64,000 nucleotides of DNA, from contig NZ_JBFAPP010000009.1 in assembly GCF_040676775.1 (NCBI RefSeq), forward strand, positions 124,001-188,000, in the 5' to 3' direction. The position numbers and the translations under genes were made by a program. This DNA is from Micromonospora_G sp040676775 (GTDB lineage Bacteria; Actinomycetota; Actinomycetes; Mycobacteriales; Micromonosporaceae). Within the stretch, counting starts at the first letter, position 1, and each line of letters begins with the position of its first letter. The notes below the pieces were generated by a model. That model worked only from the letters and a program-made list of their open reading frames with translations. It ran no database searches and had not been told where the DNA came from. Below, in pieces: positions 23,475-32,505 of the stretch.

Positions 23475-25070
23475 TCAGAGGCCGATCCGGCCGGTGCCGG
23501 CGCCCGAGGTGACGATGGACTTGACGCTGCTGGCGGTGTCGAGCTGGTAGGAGTACGGGATGCTGGCGACGCTGCCGCCGGTCTGGCCGCTGCCGGAGTT
23601 CACGAAGTGGTTGTTCCGGGCGACCAGGGTCCCGGGGCCGGAGTCGGCCTCACCCAGGTGGTACGGGTCCGGGACATTCTCGAAGTAGTTGCCCTCGACG
23701 AGTACGCCGGCACCCTCGGTGGAGGCGACGCCGTAGCCGCTGTTGTTGTAGTAGTAGTTGTTGTAGACGTGCACCGGGTTCGCGAACCGGACCCGTGGGT
23801 TGCGCTGGGTGGTGCCGTCGAACCAGTTGTGGTGGTAGCTGACCCGCAGGTGGCCGATGTCCTGGCTGCCGTTGTCGTCGCTGTGGCCCAGCAGCATGTT
23901 CTTGTCGTGGCCGTAGACGCGGTTCCAGGAGACGGTGACGAAGTCGGAGCCGCGCTTGATGTCGACGGCGCCGTCGTAGCCGTCGGTGAAGCTGTTGTGG
24001 TCGATCCAGATGTTGGTGGCTGATTCCTGGACGTTGATGGCGTCGTCGTCCCAGCCGCGGAAGTTGAGGTTGCGGATGATGACGTTGCGGTCGCCGTTGA
24101 TGTTGAAGCCGCAGCCGGAGATGGTGGCGCCGGAGCCGATGCCGAGGATGGTCTTGTTCGACCGGACCCGGAGCATGCCGGAGCAGGAGATGGTGCCGGA
24201 GACCCGGATGACCGAGGCGCTGGTGGAGCCGAGGGCGCTGGTCAGGCCGCCGGAGTCGGAGACGGTGATCGGTGAGGCGTTGCCGCCGCCGGAGGTGCCA
24301 CCGTTCTGGGTGGCCCAGCCGACGAGCCCGGTCTGCGGGGGCAGCGTCGGACCGGTGGTCGGCGGCGGAGTGGTCGGCTGGTTCGTGGGCGGGTTGGTCG
24401 GGCCCGAGGTCGGCGGGGTGGTCGGCGTGGTGCCGCCGTTGCTGTCCACCGAGACGTCGTCGAAGACCGCGCTGGCGAACGTGGTGACCAGGGCGATCCG
24501 GCCTGCGGTCTGGGCGCTGTTGCTACCCGAACCGATCTGGCTGCCGTTGACGAACCCACGGATGGTGCTGCCGCTCGCCTCCAACCGCAGGGTGTACCAG
24601 GTGCCGGCGGAAACCGAGACCGAAGCCGAACCGATCACCGTGATCGCGCTGCCGTTGACCGCCTGCAACTCGGCCCGGTTGTTGTTGACCAGCGCCAGCC
24701 GGTACATCTTGGTCGCGCTGTTCGACCGGGAGGCGATGCCGACCACGCGGTTCGAACCGTTGAACGCCAGCGGCTTCACCCGGGCCTGCACCTGGTAGTC
24801 GGTCCAGCTCGTCTGGCCGGCGAAGGCACGGGCGAGTTCACTGCCGGTGTTGCCCTGCCGGTAGGCGGCCGTACCGTCGGTCACCACCGACCAGTCGCCG
24901 CCGGACTTCGACCAGCCGTCGGCGTTGCCGTCGTTGAAGTTGTCCGCGAACAGGGTCGCGGCCTGCGCCGCGGTGGTCAGACCGACGGTGAGTGCCACCG
25001 CCACTCCGGCCGCACCGAGCGCGACCAGCAGGCCGCGCCGGTGCAGGCTTCTTCTCTTTGGTACGTGCAC
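23475..25070 (-). CDS. secreted pectate lyase, PL1 family (lyase 1)
   Basis: 531 residues. A signal peptide (LLVALGAAGVAVALTVGLTTAAQAA) is followed by a LamG/concanavalin-like module (about 38-210: ATLFADNFNDGNADGWSKSGG...FDDVSVDS). A Thr/Pro linker (about 213-247) and a right-handed beta-helix PL1 domain (about 248-531) follow. PL1 signatures: calcium-binding Asp in WDDDAINVQ and IWIDHN, VTVSWNRVYGHDKNMLLGH, YHHNWFD and the catalytic Arg in QRNPRVRF. Cleaves polygalacturonate by beta-elimination outside the cell. GTG start with GGAGGA 5 nt upstream. Confidence 0.92.
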   Translation of the reverse strand: MHVPKRRSLHRRGLLVALGAAGVAVALTVGLTTAAQAATLFADNFNDGNADGWSKSGGDWSVVTDGTAAYRQGNTGSELARAFAGQTSWTDYQVQARVKPLAFNGSNRVVGIASRSNSATKMYRLALVNNNRAELQAVNGSAITVIGSASVSVSAGTWYTLRLEASGSTIRGFVNGSQIGSGSNSAQTAGRIALVTTFASAVFDDVSVDSNGGTTPTTPPTSGPTNPPTNQPTTPPPTTGPTLPPQTGLVGWATQNGGTSGGGNASPITVSDSGGLTSALGSTSASVIRVSGTISCSGMLRVRSNKTILGIGSGATISGCGFNINGDRNVIIRNLNFRGWDDDAINVQESATNIWIDHNSFTDGYDGAVDIKRGSDFVTVSWNRVYGHDKNMLLGHSDDNGSQDIGHLRVSYHHNWFDGTTQRNPRVRFANPVHVYNNYYYNNSGYGVASTEGAGVLVEGNYFENVPDPYHLGEADSGPGTLVARNNHFVNSGSGQTGGSVASIPYSYQLDTASSVKSIVTSGAGTGRIGL

Positions 25071-25145
25071 GATTCCTCCGCTGTTGGAGGGCGGGGCGAC
25101 GGATTGCGGCCGCCGCCCCGCCGGTATGGGGACGGGTTTGGTGGG

Positions 25146-27719
25146 TCAGGGGTTGATGCGACCGGCGCCCGCGCCAGCGGTGACGATCGACTTGACGTTC
25201 GCCGCCGCATCCGTGCTGTACGCGTACGGGATGGCGGCGACGTCGCCTGCGCTCTCCGGCGTACCGGAGTTGACGAAGAAGTTGTTGCGCTGGACCAGGT
25301 CACCCGGGTCCGATTCGGCATAACCGACGGCGGTCGGCCGGGTGACGTTCTCGAAGTAGTTGCCCTCGACCAGCACGCCCGCGCCCATGGTGGACGCGAC
25401 GCCGTAGTCAGCGCCGAAGTAGTAGTTGTTGAACACGTGCACCGGGTCGCCGAAACGCACCCGAGGGTGGCGTTCCTTGCTGCCGTCGAACCAGTTGTGG
25501 TGGTACGTCACCCGCAGGTGGCCGATGTCGGCGGTGTGCCCGTCGTCGTGGCCGAGCAGCATGCTCTTGGTGTGGTTCACCACCCGGTTCCAGGAGACGG
25601 TGACGAAGTCCGACTCCCGCTTCACGTCGACCGCGCCGTCATAGCCGCTGTCGAAGGTGTTGTGGTCGATCCAGACGTTGCGTGAGCCCTGCACGTTGAT
25701 CGCGTCGTCGTCCCAGCCCCGGAAGGTGAGGTTGCGGATGATGACGTTGGTCGCGGAGCTGACGTTCAGCCCGTTGTCCAGGGTCGCGTTGGTGCCGACG
25801 CCGAGCACGGTCTTGTTCGACCGGACGTCGTTCATGGTGTCGGGCATACTCAGCGAGCCCTGCACCCGGATGATCAGCGGTGACGACGACTCCAGGGCGT
25901 CGGCGAGCGCCTGCCCGGTGGTGACGGTGACGGTCGAGCCGCCGGCACCGCCGGTGGTGCCGCCGTTCTGCGCGGCCCAGCCGATCAGGCCGGTCTGCGG
26001 CGGCCCGGTCGGCGGAGGTGTGGTGGCCGGGGGCGTGGTGGCCGGGGGCGTGGTGGCCGGCGGCGTGGTGGCCGGCGGGTTGGTCGGGACGCCGGGCAGG
26101 CCGACCTTGCCGACCCCGGCCTGCGCGGTCACCGTGGCCTTGGTGTCGCAGGCGGTGCCGATGGTGTACGGGTACGGCGGGTTGGTGACGCTGCCGCCGG
26201 TCTCGCCGGCACCGGAGTTGACCAGGCAGTTGTTCCGGGCGACCAGCCGGCCGTCCCCGGAGGACGCCTCACCCAGGTGGTACGGGTCGTCGACGTTCTC
26301 GAAGTAGTTGCCCTCGACGATGACGCCGGAGTCCTCGGTGGCGGCCACGCCGTAGTTGCCGGTGTTCAGGTAGTAGTTGCTGTAGACGTGCACCTGGTCG
26401 CCGAAGCGGACCCGGGGGTTGCGCTGGTTGGTGTTGTCGAAGAAGTTGTGGTGGTAGCTGACCTTCAGCCGGCCGACGTCCTGCGCGGCGTTGCCGTCGT
26501 CGTGGCCGAGCAGCATGTTCTTGTCGGTCCCGTCGGCGTGGTTGTACGAGATCGTCACGTACGACGAGCCGCGCTTGACGTCGACTCCGCCGTCGAACCC
26601 GGTGGTCCAGGTGTTGTGGTCGATCCAGATGTGGTGCGAGAACATCTGCACGTTGACCGCGTCGTCCGCCCAGTCCCGGAAGTTCAGGTTGCGCAGGATG
26701 ACGTTGTGTACGGCGTTCGCCGGGGGTGCGGTGATCGCGTTGTCGATCGGCAGGCCGATGTTGAGCCCGCCGCCGGTGAAGCCGGAGTTCGCGCCGAGGC
26801 CGACGATGGTCTTGTCGGAGGTGACCTCGTGCATCGGTCCGGGCAGCGCGATCAGGCCGCTGACCTGGATGATCTTCGGTCCGGTCGAGGCCGCCTCGGC
26901 GATGAACTGGGAGGCGCTGGTGACGGTGACGGTCGGGCCGCCCGCACCGCCGGTGGTGCCGTTCTGGCCCCACGCGTCGACCGAGGCCCAGCCGTCGGCG
27001 ACGTTGCTGCCCGGGTTGCCGGGCGGGGTGGGACTCGGTGTGGTCGGGGTCTGGGTCGGGTTGGTCGGGGTCGGCGTCGGGTCGCTTCCGCCGGAGGAGA
27101 CCAGCACGTTGTCGAAGTTCGCCGAGGCGTTGAAGGTGGCGACGCCGATCCGGCCGGTGGCGTACTGGCTGTCGGTGCCCTCGGCGAGCAGGGTGCCGTT
27201 GACGTACCCCCGCAGCGAGCTGCCGTTGACGTCGAGCCGCAGCGTGTACGTGGTGCCGACGCTCACCGTGACGCTGGCGGTGTCGAGCGTGGTGGAGGAG
27301 CCGCCGGAGAGCCGCTTCAGTTCGACCGTGTTGTTGCTGCGCAGGGCCAGGTAGTAGTAGCTGGTGCTGCTCTGCACCCGGCCGAGCAGGGCGACGAAGC
27401 GGTTGGAGCCGTTGAAGGCGGTCGGCTTGACGGTCGCCTGGACCGAGTAGTTGGTCCAGCTCGCCGTACCGGCGATGGAGCGGGCGTCGCTGCTGGTGCC
27501 GCTCTGCCGGTAGACCCGGGAGCCGTCGGTGGCGACCGACCAGCTTCCGCCCGACGGCGTCCAGCCGGTCGAGTTGCCGTCCTCGAAGTCGTCGGAGAAG
27601 AGCGTCGCGGCGTAGGCGGTGGCGCCCATGCCGAGCGCCAGGGCGACTGCGGCGATTGCCGCGCCGACCGCGATCAGGAGACCGCGGCGATGCCTGCGCC
27701 GGGTTTCGGTGGTTGTCAC
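25146..27719 (-). CDS. bimodular pectate lyase with two PL1 catalytic domains (lyase 2)
   Basis: 857 residues. Signal peptide (LLIAVGAAIAAVALALGMGATAYA), LamG-like module (about 36-210), linker, first PL1 domain (about 240-540), a PPATT-repeat linker (about 541-570), and a second PL1 domain (about 572-857). Both domains keep the Ca-site Asp residues (WADDAVNVQ and WDDDAINVQ; WIDHN in each) and the catalytic Arg motif (QRNPRVRF; ERHPRVRF), so both should be active. The second domain is closer to that of lyase 1 than to its own partner. GTG start with AAGGAGG 5 nt upstream; earlier in-frame starts lack a signal peptide at the N-terminus. Confidence 0.92.
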   Translation of the reverse strand: MTTTETRRRHRRGLLIAVGAAIAAVALALGMGATAYAATLFSDDFEDGNSTGWTPSGGSWSVATDGSRVYRQSGTSSDARSIAGTASWTNYSVQATVKPTAFNGSNRFVALLGRVQSSTSYYYLALRSNNTVELKRLSGGSSTTLDTASVTVSVGTTYTLRLDVNGSSLRGYVNGTLLAEGTDSQYATGRIGVATFNASANFDNVLVSSGGSDPTPTPTNPTQTPTTPSPTPPGNPGSNVADGWASVDAWGQNGTTGGAGGPTVTVTSASQFIAEAASTGPKIIQVSGLIALPGPMHEVTSDKTIVGLGANSGFTGGGLNIGLPIDNAITAPPANAVHNVILRNLNFRDWADDAVNVQMFSHHIWIDHNTWTTGFDGGVDVKRGSSYVTISYNHADGTDKNMLLGHDDGNAAQDVGRLKVSYHHNFFDNTNQRNPRVRFGDQVHVYSNYYLNTGNYGVAATEDSGVIVEGNYFENVDDPYHLGEASSGDGRLVARNNCLVNSGAGETGGSVTNPPYPYTIGTACDTKATVTAQAGVGKVGLPGVPTNPPATTPPATTPPATTPPATTPPPTGPPQTGLIGWAAQNGGTTGGAGGSTVTVTTGQALADALESSSPLIIRVQGSLSMPDTMNDVRSNKTVLGVGTNATLDNGLNVSSATNVIIRNLTFRGWDDDAINVQGSRNVWIDHNTFDSGYDGAVDVKRESDFVTVSWNRVVNHTKSMLLGHDDGHTADIGHLRVTYHHNWFDGSKERHPRVRFGDPVHVFNNYYFGADYGVASTMGAGVLVEGNYFENVTRPTAVGYAESDPGDLVQRNNFFVNSGTPESAGDVAAIPYAYSTDAAANVKSIVTAGAGAGRINP

Positions 27720-27757
27720 TGAACCTCCTTGGTGGCTATCCGCCCAGGTAGACAGAT

Positions 27758-27777
27758 AGATCGATAGCTTTCGATCT
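27758..27777. promoter_or_regulatory. inverted repeat AGATCGA-N6-TCGATCT upstream of lyase 2
   Basis: 7-bp perfect arms, 39-58 bp upstream of the lyase 2 start codon, within its probable promoter. Possible regulator site; no regulator can be assigned. Confidence 0.3.
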
Positions 27778-27944
27778 TTGTGGACAGGGTTCGCCCTTGG
27801 GGAAAGTGCCGCCCTGACCCACTCGGATCGATCGGCGCCACGCCGGGAGGGATGCGGGAGAACCGGGCTGACTCGCCCGTACCCGCTCCCGGCGCGCACC
27901 GGAGGGTTCGGCCGCCGTACGTCGGCAGCCGACCCCGACGGCCG

Positions 27945-29567
27945 TCAGAGGCCGATCTTGCCCGTGCCGGAGCCGGCCGTCACGACCGACTTGATGTTGT
28001 TCGGATCGGTGACCGTGTAGCTGTAGTACGTGCTCGGTTCCTGCACCGTGCCGCCGGAGTCACCCGGCTCGCTCGTGCCCGCGAGTACGTTGTTCCGCGC
28101 CACCAGCCGGCCGCGCGACCCCGCGTAGCTGACCGACCAGGGCACCTCGACGTCCTCGAAGTAGTTGCCCTCGACCACGCAGCCGGAGTTGAGCTGGCAG
28201 GCGACACCGACATCGGTGTTGTAGACGAAGTAGTTGTTGAACACGTGCACCGGCTCACCGAAGCGGACCCGCGGATTGCGCTGCGGCGTACGGTCGAACC
28301 AGTTGTTGTGGTACGTCACCTTCAGGTAACCGACGTCCTGGGCCGCGTTGCTGTCGTCGTGGCCGAGCAGCATGTTCTTCGTGTGGTGGTGGGTGTGGTT
28401 CCAGGAGACCGTGACGTAGCTGGCCCCCCGCTTGATGTCGATCAGCCCGTCGTAGCCGAGCGACAGGTCGTTGTGGTCGATCCAGACGTGGTGCGTGAAC
28501 ATCTGCACGTTGATCGCGTCGTCCACCGTGTTGCGGAAGTTCAGGTTCCGCACGATGACGTTGTGCACCGCGTCCGCGGGCGGACTGGTCGCGTCGCTGA
28601 CCGGGATGCCGATGTTGAGTCCGCCGCCGGTGATCCCGGAGCTGGCGCCGACGCCCACGATGGTCTTGTCCGAGGTCACGTCGTGCATCGGTCCGGGCAG
28701 CGCGATCATGCCGCTGACCCGGATGTTGAGCGGACCGGACTGGGCGATCGCGCTCAGCAGCTCGGCCGGGGTGTCGACGGTCACGGTCGGGCCGCCGGCC
28801 CCACCGGTGGTGCCGTTCTGGCCGAGTGCGTTGACCGACGCGAAACCGATCGGCGGCGCACCCGGATCCAGCGGCGGCTCGGTCGGCGGCAGGGTCGGGC
28901 CGGTGGTCGGGCCGGTCGTCGGCGGCGGGCCGGTCACGGTCGCCACCTCGACGTCGTCGAACGAGGCGCTGGCGTACGAGGTGGCAAGCCCGGCCCGGCC
29001 GGAGCTGAAGCCGCTGTCGGTGGCCTGGACCACCAGGTTGCCGTTGACGTACCCGCGCAGTGAGCTGCCGACGGCGTCCAGCCGCAGGGTCGCCCAGGTG
29101 CCGACCGGCACCGCAGCCGACCCGGTACCGAGCGCCACCGGGTCGCCGCCGGCCCGCTTGACCAGTTGCACCGCGCCGCCGCTGGTCACCACGAGGGCGT
29201 AGTAGCTGCTGCTGCTCTGCGCGCGGGCGACCACGCCGACGTGCCGGTTGGCGCCGTTGAAGCCGGTCGGCTTCACCCGCGCCTGCACGCCGTAGTCGCC
29301 CCAAGTCGGCTGGCCGACCAGGGTGCGGGCGTCGCTGCTCTGGCCGGACTGGCGGTAGGCCAGCGAGCCGTCGGTCACCACCGACCAGCTACCGCCGGAC
29401 TTCGACCAGCCGTTGGAGTTGCCGTCCTCGAAGGTGTCCGACAGCAGCGTGTCGGCGAACGCGTACGGCATCCCGAAGGTCACCGCGGCGACGCTGAGGG
29501 TGCCGGCGGCGACCGTCGCGGCGAGCACGCGCCAGGTCGGTCGTCCCCGGGTCCGGATGGATTTCAC
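27945..29567 (-). CDS. secreted pectate lyase, PL1 family (lyase 3)
   Basis: 540 residues with the same order as lyase 1: signal peptide (VLAATVAAGTLSVAAVTFGMPYAFA), LamG-like module (DTLLSDTFEDGNSNGWSKSGG..., about 40-205), Pro/Thr linker, PL1 domain (about 240-540). Motifs VDDAINVQ, WIDHNDLSLGYDG, VTVSWNHTHHHTKNMLLGH and PQRNPRVRF are intact. Its catalytic domain is nearest the first domain of lyase 2 (shared MIALPGPMHDVTSDKTIVG region). GTG start with GGAGG 8 nt upstream. Confidence 0.92.
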   Translation of the reverse strand: MKSIRTRGRPTWRVLAATVAAGTLSVAAVTFGMPYAFADTLLSDTFEDGNSNGWSKSGGSWSVVTDGSLAYRQSGQSSDARTLVGQPTWGDYGVQARVKPTGFNGANRHVGVVARAQSSSSYYALVVTSGGAVQLVKRAGGDPVALGTGSAAVPVGTWATLRLDAVGSSLRGYVNGNLVVQATDSGFSSGRAGLATSYASASFDDVEVATVTGPPPTTGPTTGPTLPPTEPPLDPGAPPIGFASVNALGQNGTTGGAGGPTVTVDTPAELLSAIAQSGPLNIRVSGMIALPGPMHDVTSDKTIVGVGASSGITGGGLNIGIPVSDATSPPADAVHNVIVRNLNFRNTVDDAINVQMFTHHVWIDHNDLSLGYDGLIDIKRGASYVTVSWNHTHHHTKNMLLGHDDSNAAQDVGYLKVTYHNNWFDRTPQRNPRVRFGEPVHVFNNYFVYNTDVGVACQLNSGCVVEGNYFEDVEVPWSVSYAGSRGRLVARNNVLAGTSEPGDSGGTVQEPSTYYSYTVTDPNNIKSVVTAGSGTGKIGL

Positions 29568-29635
29568 AGTGGGCCTCCTGTGGTGGTGGGACAGGGTTGG
29601 GGGTGGGACGGGTTCGGGCGGACGGGTTCGGGGGT

Positions 29636-29674
29636 GGTGGGAAGGGCCTGCGGGACGGGCGGGCCCTTCCCACC
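29636..29674. terminator. terminator hairpin after lyase 4
   Basis: GGTGGGAAGGGCC and GGCCCTTCCCACC form 13 perfect pairs 4 bp beyond the lyase 4 stop (minus strand). Confidence 0.7.
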
Positions 29675-29677
29675 GGG

Positions 29678-31027
29678 TCAGACGGGTAGGCGGTTGGCGC
29701 CGGCCAGGAGTTGGACGGCCAGCGGGACCAACGCGGTGGGCAGGGGTGAGGTGGCGCGCAGGGTGGGGGTCCAGCCGGCGTCCGCACCCAGATCCGGGTC
29801 GTGGGTGCTGTTGTAGGCGTCGAGCAGGCTGGTCGGCCGGGGCCAACCCCCATCGGTACGGACCCAGCTACCGCGCTCGGTGAGCGCGGTGCCGCCCCAG
29901 TCGTAGAGCAGGTCCTCCGGCGCGATCCCGTCGTCGACGGCGAAGAAGTTGTTCTCCGCGTAGAGGGCCGACTGGACGCCGACGCCGAGCGCGTACTGGA
30001 AATCCGGTCCGGCGAGTTGGTAGTGGTTGTTGTAGAGGTCGACCTGGCCGAACCGCACCCGGGGCAGGCGCTGGAGGGTGCCGGCGAACAGGTTGTGGTG
30101 CAGGGTGACGTTGAGCCGGCCGACGTCCGGGCCGACCGTGTTCGACGAGCCGATCAGCATCACCTTGTCCCGGCCGGTGAACCGGTTGTAGGAGACGGTG
30201 ACCCGGCTGGCGGTGTGGGTGATGTCCAGCGACCCGTCGTGCACCTGGTACGGACGACCGAAGTAGACCGGCTGCGCCGAGTCCGGGTTGTCGCCGTCGG
30301 TGAAGGTGCTGTGGTCGACCCAGATGTTCTCGCTGCGGCGTACCGAAACCTGGTCGAACTGCGAGTTCCAGTTTCCGTTCTCACCGTCGGTCGGCGCCCA
30401 GGCCGGGAAACAGTCGCGGGCGTCGTCGAAGGTGAGGTTGCGGACGATCGAGTTGCTGGCGCCGTCGAGCATCAGGGTCAGCCCGGCCAGCGTCGCGCCA
30501 CGCAGCCCGATGATGGTGGTGTTCGGCCCGACGTTGATCTGGGTCTGTCGGGTCTGGTTCGCCACCGACCGCACCCGAGCCGCCTCGACCGGTCCGCTCG
30601 GCGCCACCCGCCCCCAGACCGCCGGGTCGTACGCGGCCAGATAGGCGGGCAGGCTGTATTCCGGATCAGCCAGGTCGGCGCAGTCCAGGAGCGTTCCGTC
30701 AGCGGCTTCGTAACCGTCGATGGAACCCTGGACGTAGATTATCTTCGGGGTGGCGTTGCTCCGGTTGGTGGCATTGTCGCCACCGAGTGCGGCCACCAGT
30801 TCGGCACGGCTGTCCACCACGTGGATCTGGTCTTCGGTGGCGGCGGAACCGCCGGTCGTACCAGGTCCGGCGGCGGCCCAACCGTCATTCGCCGGCAATG
30901 CCTGCCGGCCCAGCAGACGGGCTCCCCAGGACAGTCGGTCATGTGATCCACCTGCGGTTACGGCCGTTCCCGGCACTACCGCGAGCGAGATCCCCACCAG
31001 TACGGCGGTCAACCTGATCAGTCGCAT
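29678..31027 (-). CDS. secreted pectate lyase, divergent PL1 subfamily (lyase 4)
   Basis: 449 residues. Signal peptide (LTAVLVGISLAVVPGTAVTA), no LamG module. The PL1 beta-helix core shows NTTIIGLRGATLAGLTLML, NLTFDDARDCFPAW, a WVDHSTFTDGD calcium/catalytic segment, SYNRFTGRDKVMLIGSS, LHHNLFAGTLQRLPRVRFG and a YNNHY strand. It has a longer N-terminal insertion around LLDCADLADPEYSLPAYLA, as in the Streptomyces/Bacillus PelA-like subgroup rather than that of lyases 1-3. ATG start with GGAGAG 5 nt upstream. Probably secreted for the first cut of pectate. Confidence 0.88.
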   Translation of the reverse strand: MRLIRLTAVLVGISLAVVPGTAVTAGGSHDRLSWGARLLGRQALPANDGWAAAGPGTTGGSAATEDQIHVVDSRAELVAALGGDNATNRSNATPKIIYVQGSIDGYEAADGTLLDCADLADPEYSLPAYLAAYDPAVWGRVAPSGPVEAARVRSVANQTRQTQINVGPNTTIIGLRGATLAGLTLMLDGASNSIVRNLTFDDARDCFPAWAPTDGENGNWNSQFDQVSVRRSENIWVDHSTFTDGDNPDSAQPVYFGRPYQVHDGSLDITHTASRVTVSYNRFTGRDKVMLIGSSNTVGPDVGRLNVTLHHNLFAGTLQRLPRVRFGQVDLYNNHYQLAGPDFQYALGVGVQSALYAENNFFAVDDGIAPEDLLYDWGGTALTERGSWVRTDGGWPRPTSLLDAYNSTHDPDLGADAGWTPTLRATSPLPTALVPLAVQLLAGANRLPV

Positions 31028-31080
31028 CTGCACTCTCCGCGTCTGCCTGTCGATTTCCGGTTCCGTAACGCGTACGAAAC

Positions 31081-31124
31081 CTGTTCACAAACAGACGGTA
31101 AGGAAACGCAGTCATATGAGTCAA
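31081..31124 (-). promoter_or_regulatory. candidate promoter and inverted repeat upstream of lyase 4
   Basis: On the minus strand TTGACT (31119-31124) and TACCGT (31095-31100) are 18 bp apart. Immediately downstream, at the expected start point, is the inverted repeat CTGTT-TGTG-AACAG (31081-31094). The leader would be about 60 nt. The flanking 31.1-31.25 kb is notably AT-richer than its surroundings. Confidence 0.45.
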
Positions 31125-31266
31125 TGCGCTGCGTGTGCAGTTATGTTGCAGAGAATGGAGGCATTATTAATTGCCTCGGCCACCCGTTGGCCGAGAAGTG
31201 GGTATTCGGTCCGATTCCTACCGCACGGCTGTTCCAATAATTTGCAGCCGGTTTTCCGTACGCGGC

Positions 31267-32505
31267 TCAGCCATTGCCCGTCTCCTCGCCCAGCGTCACC
31301 CGGTACGGCTTGACCGCCCACGGCACGCCCAACTCGTGCAGCAGCGCACCGGACTCGGCGGCCTGCCGCAGCACCCCGTTGACCCCCCGGATCGACCACA
31401 CCCGGTCCGGCGGTTCACCCGTACCGAGCACGTTCTCGCCGCCCAGCAGGGCCGGTTCGGGAGCCGCGTGGATCGCCTCGATCAGCGCGGTGAAACCCTC
31501 CGTACGGTCCAGCGGCACGATCAGCGGCACCCCTTCCGGGTCGGCCCGGTGGTCCAGCAGGTTCGCCAGCAGGCCCACCCGACCGGGGACCTCGCGCGGC
31601 TCCGGGTAACCCGGCAACAGCAGCCGGTCGGTCGGATACTCCAACACGGCCCGACCCGCCGTACCGCGCACGATCACCTCACCGGGGACGAACTCCTCCC
31701 CGGCCAGGGTCACCGCCGCCACCACCGGCAGGCCGGAGCGGAGCGTCACCCGCAGCGAGGCGGTGTCGTCCACCTCGATCGGCCGGGTCCGGTACCGCTC
31801 CAGCTCGACCGCCACCGGATCGGCTCCCCGTCCACCGAGCCGGGACGGCACGGCGGCGGCCACCGCGAGACACTGCATGACCGCGTGCGCCAGCGGGTTG
31901 ACCAGCGCGCCGTCGAGCACCGGATGCCCGTTCAGGCTGCGCCGGCCGGCCCACGGGGACCGGGCGTAGTAGGCGTCGGTGCGTTGCCAGGAAGCGACCG
32001 TGGCGATGCCGGTGATCGTGCCGAGCCTGCCATCGGCGACCGCGGCGAGCAGTTCCACCAGGGCCGCCGAGCCGAGCGCCTGGAAGCCGACCTGGATCGC
32101 CCGGCCACTGGCCGCCCGCGCCATCGACAGGGCCCGGTGCTCGTGCGTACCGAGCACCGGCGGCTTCTCCAGCAGCAGATCGGCCCCGGACGCGAGCACG
32201 TCCAGGGCGATCGGCAGGTGCGTGTGCGGCGGCGTACAGACGACCACCACGTCCGGGCGGACGGCCCGGAGCATCTCGCGGTGGTCGGTGAAGACCGCCG
32301 CGGTCTCGGCGGCCTCCGCGTCCGGCAGCGGCTCGACCGGCCGTACGTCGACCAGCGCGACCAACTCCAGCCGGGCGGCAGCACCCAGTTCGGCGATGAC
32401 CTGCCGGTGCCAGCGGCCGTGGCCACTGGCACCGATCAACGCCACCCGGGGCGGCCCGGCGGATTGTCGCCCGCCCGCCACCGCTCCGGACCGCCGGTCG
32501 GTCAT
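31267..32505 (-). CDS. Gfo/Idh/MocA family oxidoreductase (second of the locus)
   Basis: 412 residues. N-terminal Rossmann fold with RVALIGASGHGRWH, VVVVCTPPHTHLPIALDVLASGADLLLEKPP carrying the family EKP motif, and a C-terminal alpha/beta dimerisation domain. NAD(P)-dependent sugar or uronate dehydrogenase/isomerase; substrate not predictable. Last gene of the minus-strand catabolic run. Its ATG overlaps the stop of the reductase gene by 4 bp, arguing for a role in the same uronate pathway. Confidence 0.85.
   Translation of the reverse strand: MTDRRSGAVAGGRQSAGPPRVALIGASGHGRWHRQVIAELGAAARLELVALVDVRPVEPLPDAEAAETAAVFTDHREMLRAVRPDVVVVCTPPHTHLPIALDVLASGADLLLEKPPVLGTHEHRALSMARAASGRAIQVGFQALGSAALVELLAAVADGRLGTITGIATVASWQRTDAYYARSPWAGRRSLNGHPVLDGALVNPLAHAVMQCLAVAAAVPSRLGGRGADPVAVELERYRTRPIEVDDTASLRVTLRSGLPVVAAVTLAGEEFVPGEVIVRGTAGRAVLEYPTDRLLLPGYPEPREVPGRVGLLANLLDHRADPEGVPLIVPLDRTEGFTALIEAIHAAPEPALLGGENVLGTGEPPDRVWSIRGVNGVLRQAAESGALLHELGVPWAVKPYRVTLGEETGNG

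Noticed and set aside
27780..29063. Long open frame on the plus strand opposite the pectate lyase genes (similar ones oppose other genes)
   Set aside because: Product is Val/Arg/Asp-rich without domains. It arises from G/C third positions of the real minus-strand genes, which carry signal peptides and PL1 motifs.
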